Positions 59,320-64,000 of a stretch of DNA of 64,000 nucleotides are shown piece by piece. Made by a program: the position numbers and the translations under genes. The stretch's first letter is position 1. The number at the start of each line of letters is the position of its first letter. Under the pieces are notes generated by a model. It did not search any database. It saw nothing but the letters and a program-made list of their open reading frames with translations, and was not told the origin of the DNA. Source of the DNA: Eucommia ulmoides (taxonomy: Eukaryota > Streptophyta > Magnoliopsida > Garryales > Eucommiaceae); NCBI GenBank assembly GCA_016647705.1, contig CM028333.1, positions 23,368,243 through 23,432,242 on the forward strand, given 5' to 3'.

Positions 59320-62300
59320 CACAATAATATATATTAGCGACATATATGCATATGATCAAAACAAGATGAAGTACGTTACAAAGTGTACCTTTCAGTGATC
59401 AACGATTAATTATACTTGCAAAAATTTGTACAACAATTTTACTATACTCTGAAACTAATTATTAAATTAGTCTCTATATAGAATAAAAAAAATTAAAGGC
59501 TTGAAAATTGAAAAACTATAGTTAATCATAATCAGTGTTTTTATGGGCTCATTAATATGAATTTCAAAGACTGAAAGTTGTAATTAAGAAAGTCCAGTTG
59601 GCTGAGATATTACATAGGTCTAAACACAAAATCAATATCTATATAATGAGCCTAAACTTGGATCACTACCAAGATATTCTAGTCATAGTAATAGTATTTT
59701 CAATTCAAGATCTTCTCATATGTTCATGAATAATTTATCCATATTAGTAATTCCACCAGGCATGTTAATTAATAATTAATTAATAGCCCAACAAGCCCAT
59801 TAGAATGTATATATGACCCATTAAACACTTTAAAGTCCAAGCAATACAAGAAGAAATCCATGCGAAATTATACAAAAATAACTCAATATTTTTCTTCCAT
59901 TCCAAAACGCAAATATATTGCCCTAAATATAGCCCAAATTCGACAAATGAAAGATCTCATTTTCGTAATAACCAAATTAATTATTAACATCGTACTTAAA
60001 CCTCTAAAAATCTTAAATACATATCATACATCTGATTATCTACGACCATTTTTCAATAGTGTTCTATTTAATTTAGCTTCCATCAGGTTACCAAAACAAA
60101 ACAAGGATATAATTATTTCAATCATGTAACTCATCATGTAAATATTTTACAAAGATAACTAATAGAAATATAAGGAGTTGATGCACTTTAAGATTCCTAA
60201 CCATCAAATACATAAATAAAATAACCATATGGACAATAATAAAAACAACCAGATTTACACAACCTCTAAACTTTAAGGGTTAATTGTGTAATTAACCATT
60301 CTTACTAGTTTTAATTCATTGCACTTCAGAAAAGAAAAACATATAAAGTTAATAAGACATCTTACACGTTTAAATTGAAACTACTTGGGACAAGTGAAAT
60401 TCTAGTTAAATTTCTGGGATACTTAGTGTCAAAACCTCTAACCCTAATTTCAATCCCCTTTGACTTTATCAAATGAACGTCGACTTTATTATTAGGCGCA
60501 AGTTGAACTTTTGACGAACTACAATGAACGGATATCGGCTGAAGACCCAACATCGATGTTGAATTCAACACGCCCAATATCAAACAAGAGTCTTAAAGTT
60601 GAAAACCCAATGGGGCCAACTAAATCTCAAAGAAAACCTTAACTCAGAATTAGGTAACACAAGTGGTTTGAGATTGAACAAAGAATAATATTCCCAAAAT
60701 GAAATAAATACACCCTTTATAACTCATTTTGTGAGAAATATGCAACTCAATTATCTAATCTAAACTAGGGTCACATCTCATTAAAATAAAAGAGATAAAC
60801 TGCTTTTTACTCGAATAATAACTTATCATAATTTATTAATCGTATAACCAATCGAAGAAAAGAGATATATGCATTATCCCTATAATACTTATTTCATCAA
60901 TGTACAATTTATAAATTTTGAATGATATCGTGAAATCAAATGTAAATGTTAGGTGTGAAAAATGTCATTAAGCTTAAAAAATAAAATAAAAAATGTTGGT
61001 CAATAATTAGCCAATGCTCAGTATTCAATTGATTTTTTCAAAACAATTTTTTGTTTGTTATTGATTTTTAGCCTTTTTTTTTTAGCTACAACTACTAAAC
61101 TTGCAAGTAAAAATATAATTTTGAATTCATCTACAAATATTCATTCGATCAGGAGCTGATATCGGCATAACCTCACAATCATCAGCCAAGTAAAAAATTA
61201 AACTCAAATACCACCTATATCATCCTATACTCTTACGATTTTAAATGAGTACACCATAATTGCTCATAAATGAATATTATCAAAACATTATAAACCAGTT
61301 ATAAGAAGTCAATATTTTATTTAATATGAACAATGAAAATCACATGTTTTAGGATGGATCAATATTTCACTCCACAAAAATATTTCACATAATTAATTCT
61401 AAAATATGCGATTTTCTCAAAATACAAAGAACAAATACAATAATGCAATGACAATTACAAATACAATTTCCAGGGGAAAATCCAATTTTTCACCTTGCGA
61501 CTGTAAATCCAGTGAATTTAAAATACGTGATTATGCAACAATTGTTAGCATAATTTATCCTAAAACATGATAATGTAGTGATAATTACAAACACAATTTA
61601 CGAAAAATTGAGATTTCCTCCTCACGAATGCAATCTCCCAGAGACGTAGTGATAACTAATAGCAATTAATGAGAAAATAGGATTTTCACATATTTCCAAG
61701 CAAAAAATTATAAAATGGAGAGGTATATCAATATCCAAACTTTAATACTAAGATTGGGTTCTTCTGAAATTTTTGTCAGAGAACTGTGATTGAACTACTT
61801 GGTTAAGAGTCTCAATGAAAATTACCAATTTCTAGTAAATTTTTACATTAATGTTGGTGTCAATAAAAGACTATAATTGTTTCATTAAGTGCTTTTACTT
61901 GATTGTTTACCAATTATTCTGCGAACTCAACTATTCCGTAATCCCCACTCGCCCTCACTCTCCTATGCCGCGAGTGGGGATTACAGAATATGTCTGGAGG
62001 TTGTCTTCAATCTCTAGCTGAGTCTGAACCGGGTCAACTCAACCTGGTTTTGACCCGATTGTGCAAAAAACCCTAAAAACGCGCCGTTTTCTCCAAAAAT
62101 TTTATGGGTTTATGTAGTTTATGTTTTTCTAATACCCCTATAACAATTAATTGAAGGGAAAATTATAAAATCATCTCCAAACATAAAGAATAATTCACGG
62201 TTTTTTGGTTTCTCACTCCTCCATGGCCAAAACCTAAAACTTGATATTAGTCCTTATTTCTATCGAATTTCATATGGGTTTGCACCTAATATTAATTTAA

Positions 62301-62370
62301 AAATATCTACAACGTTTATAATTGAACCAAAAAAATCATCAATCTTCATCAATTTAAAAAAAAAAAAGTA
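59320..62370. other. AT-rich interior of the LTR element, no gene seen
   Basis: Short frames occur on both strands but none is recognisable. A hairpin lies at 61933-61989. Around 61440-61640 a CAATTACAAATACAATTT-type word and its flank appear twice in diverged form. Confidence 0.5.
61933..61989. repeat. Hairpin with a 19-bp stem
   Basis: ATTCCGTAATCCCCACTCG (61933-61951) pairs with CGAGTGGGGATTACAGAAT (61971-61989) with one mismatch, leaving a 19-nt C/T-rich loop. It is GC-richer than its surroundings. Confidence 0.8.
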
Positions 62371-62379
62371 TCAATTTTC

Positions 62380-62735
62380 TAGGGTTCTTGGCCGAAATTT
62401 TGAAGTTGAAATACTCATAAATTACCCAATTAAATAACATGTATAATATATCAAATTAAAACTTGAATCAATAGGAATAAAAGTTCTAAGGTTTTATAGT
62501 TAATAGAAGCAAAAAAGTACACGGCCCCAAGTTTCGGTTTCAAAAGTTTTCTAGGGTTCGTAGTTGAAATTTCAACGTCGAAATTTTCTCTGATTACACA
62601 GCCAAATTGCACGTATAATATATCAAATTAAAGCTTGAATCTATAGGAATAAAAACCCTAATATTTTAAAGTTAATTGAAACAAAACATCTCATGAAATC
62701 ATAGCCGCAAGTTTCGGTTTCGTGAATGCACAGAA
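62380..62735. repeat. Tandem duplication of about 172 bp
   Basis: GTATAATATATCAAATTAAA occurs at 62441 and 62613, with GGAATAAAA and CCCAAGTTTCGGTTTC or CGCAAGTTTCGGTTTC following in both units. Confidence 0.75.
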
Positions 62736-62786
62736 ACTAAAGAAAATTTCAAAAAAACTAATTGTAGAACCTAAATCATGTATGTA

Positions 62787-62799
62787 GGCTCTGATACCA
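62787..62799 (-). other. Primer-binding site, initiator tRNA-Met type
   Basis: TGGTATCAGAGCC on the minus strand, two bases inside the 5' LTR. This is the standard PBS of plant Copia elements. Confidence 0.85.
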
Positions 62800-62801
62800 T
62801 A

Positions 62802-63262
62802 TGTTGATTATTTCTCATTAAAATAAAATTAAATAATAATTTAAAGTATACATGATTATTAGGATACAACAATGAAAAACGTTAATCGAAAGCGTACTTG
62901 TCTCGGCCATCGCAGGAGCTTGAATTTGTCGTAGCGGATTACTAACTAGGTTTTCCTCCCTATGATCTAGATTATTGTGGTGGCGGTTCTCAATGGGAAG
63001 AAATTTTTAATCTAGATTAGGGAGATGACCTAATTATATATATACTAGGGTTTCTTGTTAGGCCCTCCTATAACGGGTTTTAACGAAACCCTAAACCTAT
63101 ACTTGCCATTTAACTGGGCTCCTACATAAAAGATATTACAACCCAAATCAAAATATGATCACTGATTATTTGGACTACTTAAATAATAGACTATCTATTA
63201 ATCTTTTTTTTTGTAAAATAATTAATTCAATTAATGTTAACCAATAAAAAATATTTCTAACA
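62802..63262 (-). repeat. 5' LTR (element on minus strand)
   Basis: A 461-bp LTR matching 57503-57968 with scattered substitutions. A TATATATA tract near 63040 may hold the promoter. Confidence 0.85.
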
Positions 63263-64000
63263 TTTTCTAATTTCAAGAGTCAACTCAGTTCAGATCCTAA
63301 GCATAGTTCTCACCTGGATAGCACCCGATAGTCTTCAATCTAAGCCATACATGAACCGACAAAATACGGAGAAAATAATATTTGGAATGAATAGAATTCT
63401 ACTCAACTCAAACAAGAAGGTTGCGGTCCTATGCCTCCATTGCCAACTAGAAAAATCTTGTGAACTTTTCCACACCATTTAATTTTTCTATAAATTATTT
63501 TGTTCGATTACTTTGTTCCTCCCTATTTTATTTCTTTGGATTACTTTGTTCCTCCCTATTTTATTTCTTCTTTTCCTTCACTTAATGTCAAAGTTATTTC
63601 TTTAAATACCTTAAATATCAAAAGTAACTATAAAATATTTGCATAGAGATCTTAATTGAAAATGTATTACTTTTTTTTCTCTTAACTGCTTGTAACTATT
63701 CTTAATACATATTTGAAATGACCCCAAGTCATTATTTTAAGTTCTTTCTTGTAAATGTTAAAAAGAAAGTAAATATATATACAATATTTATGAAGATTAT
63801 TTTTATTCAATATTTGATATTATAAAATTATTTAACGTGTAATATACTAATATTATATTTCTCATCGATTATAAATGTGTTAAGTTTAATATAGAAAATA
63901 TAAAAATTCTCAAATCAAATGTAATTGAATTCTAATTTATTCCAAACAAGTGAAATAGAATTCTAAATGAATTTCATTGAATTGAATTCAACTAGTTAAA
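63263..64000. other. AT-rich flank, no gene seen
   Basis: A 33-bp direct duplication lies at 63507-63572 (ATTACTTTGTTCCTCCCTAT in each unit). The end of the window (63900-64000) has AATTGAATTC-type words that could be the edge of a MITE, but the other end is outside the window. Confidence 0.45.

Larger units (their letters stand above)
57503..63262 (-). mobile_element. Non-autonomous LTR retrotransposon with Copia-type PBS, TSD TTTTC
   Basis: LTRs at 57503-57968 and 62802-63262 start TGTTGATTATT and end AACA. TTTTC flanks both sides (57498-57502 and 63263-63267). On the minus strand the PBS TGGTATCAGAGCC (62799-62787) matches initiator tRNA-Met, typical of Copia, and a polypurine tract AACCCAAGTGAGAGAA abuts the left LTR. 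The 4.8-kb interior is AT-rich, full of tandem repeats and codes for nothing recognisable on either strand. Its mobility must have depended on another element. Confidence 0.85.

Noticed and set aside
59860..60129. 89-codon plus-strand frame in the second LTR element
   Set aside because: AT-rich, antisense to the element, no motif; expected by chance.
1..64000. tRNA, rRNA or known small RNA genes
   Set aside because: No cloverleaf with A and B boxes, and no rRNA signature, was noticed on either strand; a tRNA scan would settle it.

Overview
The window is a stretch of nuclear DNA from a flowering plant, most likely a eudicot. It is AT-rich, its genes have plant-type introns, and it holds nested LTR retrotransposons, an L1-like LINE, CACTA, Mutator-like and hAT-type elements, and many MITEs. 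No tRNA, rRNA, CRISPR array or bacterial-type operon is visible. Three host genes look intact: one chloroplast membrane protein gene (2120-6916, four exons) and two copies of a proline-rich protein gene (34987-36351 and 55571-57046). Everything else recognisable is transposon, transposon relic, captured gene fragment or plain AT-rich spacer.

Layout. 1-2119: AT-rich spacer with a small foldback. 2120-6916: DUF4079-type gene; its second intron carries a MITE-like insert and a solo LTR. 6917-11540: spacer, a MITE and a retroelement-like segment with a 79-bp tandem repeat. 11510-14558: decayed Copia element on the minus strand. 14559-16850: two tandem units of about 1.1 kb with unknown function. 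17645-31262: a LINE on the minus strand, split by a 7.26-kb Gypsy-type LTR retrotransposon (22989-30247, TSD CATAT). 31263-36441: proline-rich gene copy 1 with its upstream flank. 37021-41975: a CACTA element with pieces of several host genes. 41976-57240: second copies of the Copia remnant, the tandem units, the upstream flank and the proline-rich gene, each interrupted by different insertions. 57503-63262: a second LTR retrotransposon (TSD TTTTC) with no recognisable coding capacity.

The main structure is a large tandem duplication. The block from about 13340 to 36441 and the block from about 36640 to 57240 are colinear once later insertions are removed. The junction between the two units lies near 36639, inside a short segment (36442-36743) that was later inverted. 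The copies have since taken different insertions: LINE plus LTR element and a hAT MITE in copy 1; CACTA, an unclassified 1.1-kb insert, a GC-rich MITE pair, an aquaporin-carrying element and a long-hairpin Mutator-like element in copy 2. The coding regions of the two proline-rich genes are far more alike than the surrounding non-coding DNA.

The best candidates for something undescribed are the CACTA element that appears to carry same-strand exon pieces of an SMC2-like, a PHD-finger, an eIF5A-like and possibly an MPP10-like gene; the 1.9-kb hairpin transposon upstream of proline-rich gene copy 2; and the Gypsy-type element with an array of short ACCGCC/GGCGGT hairpins whose number differs between its two LTRs. 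All family assignments are by eye from motifs; no database search was run.
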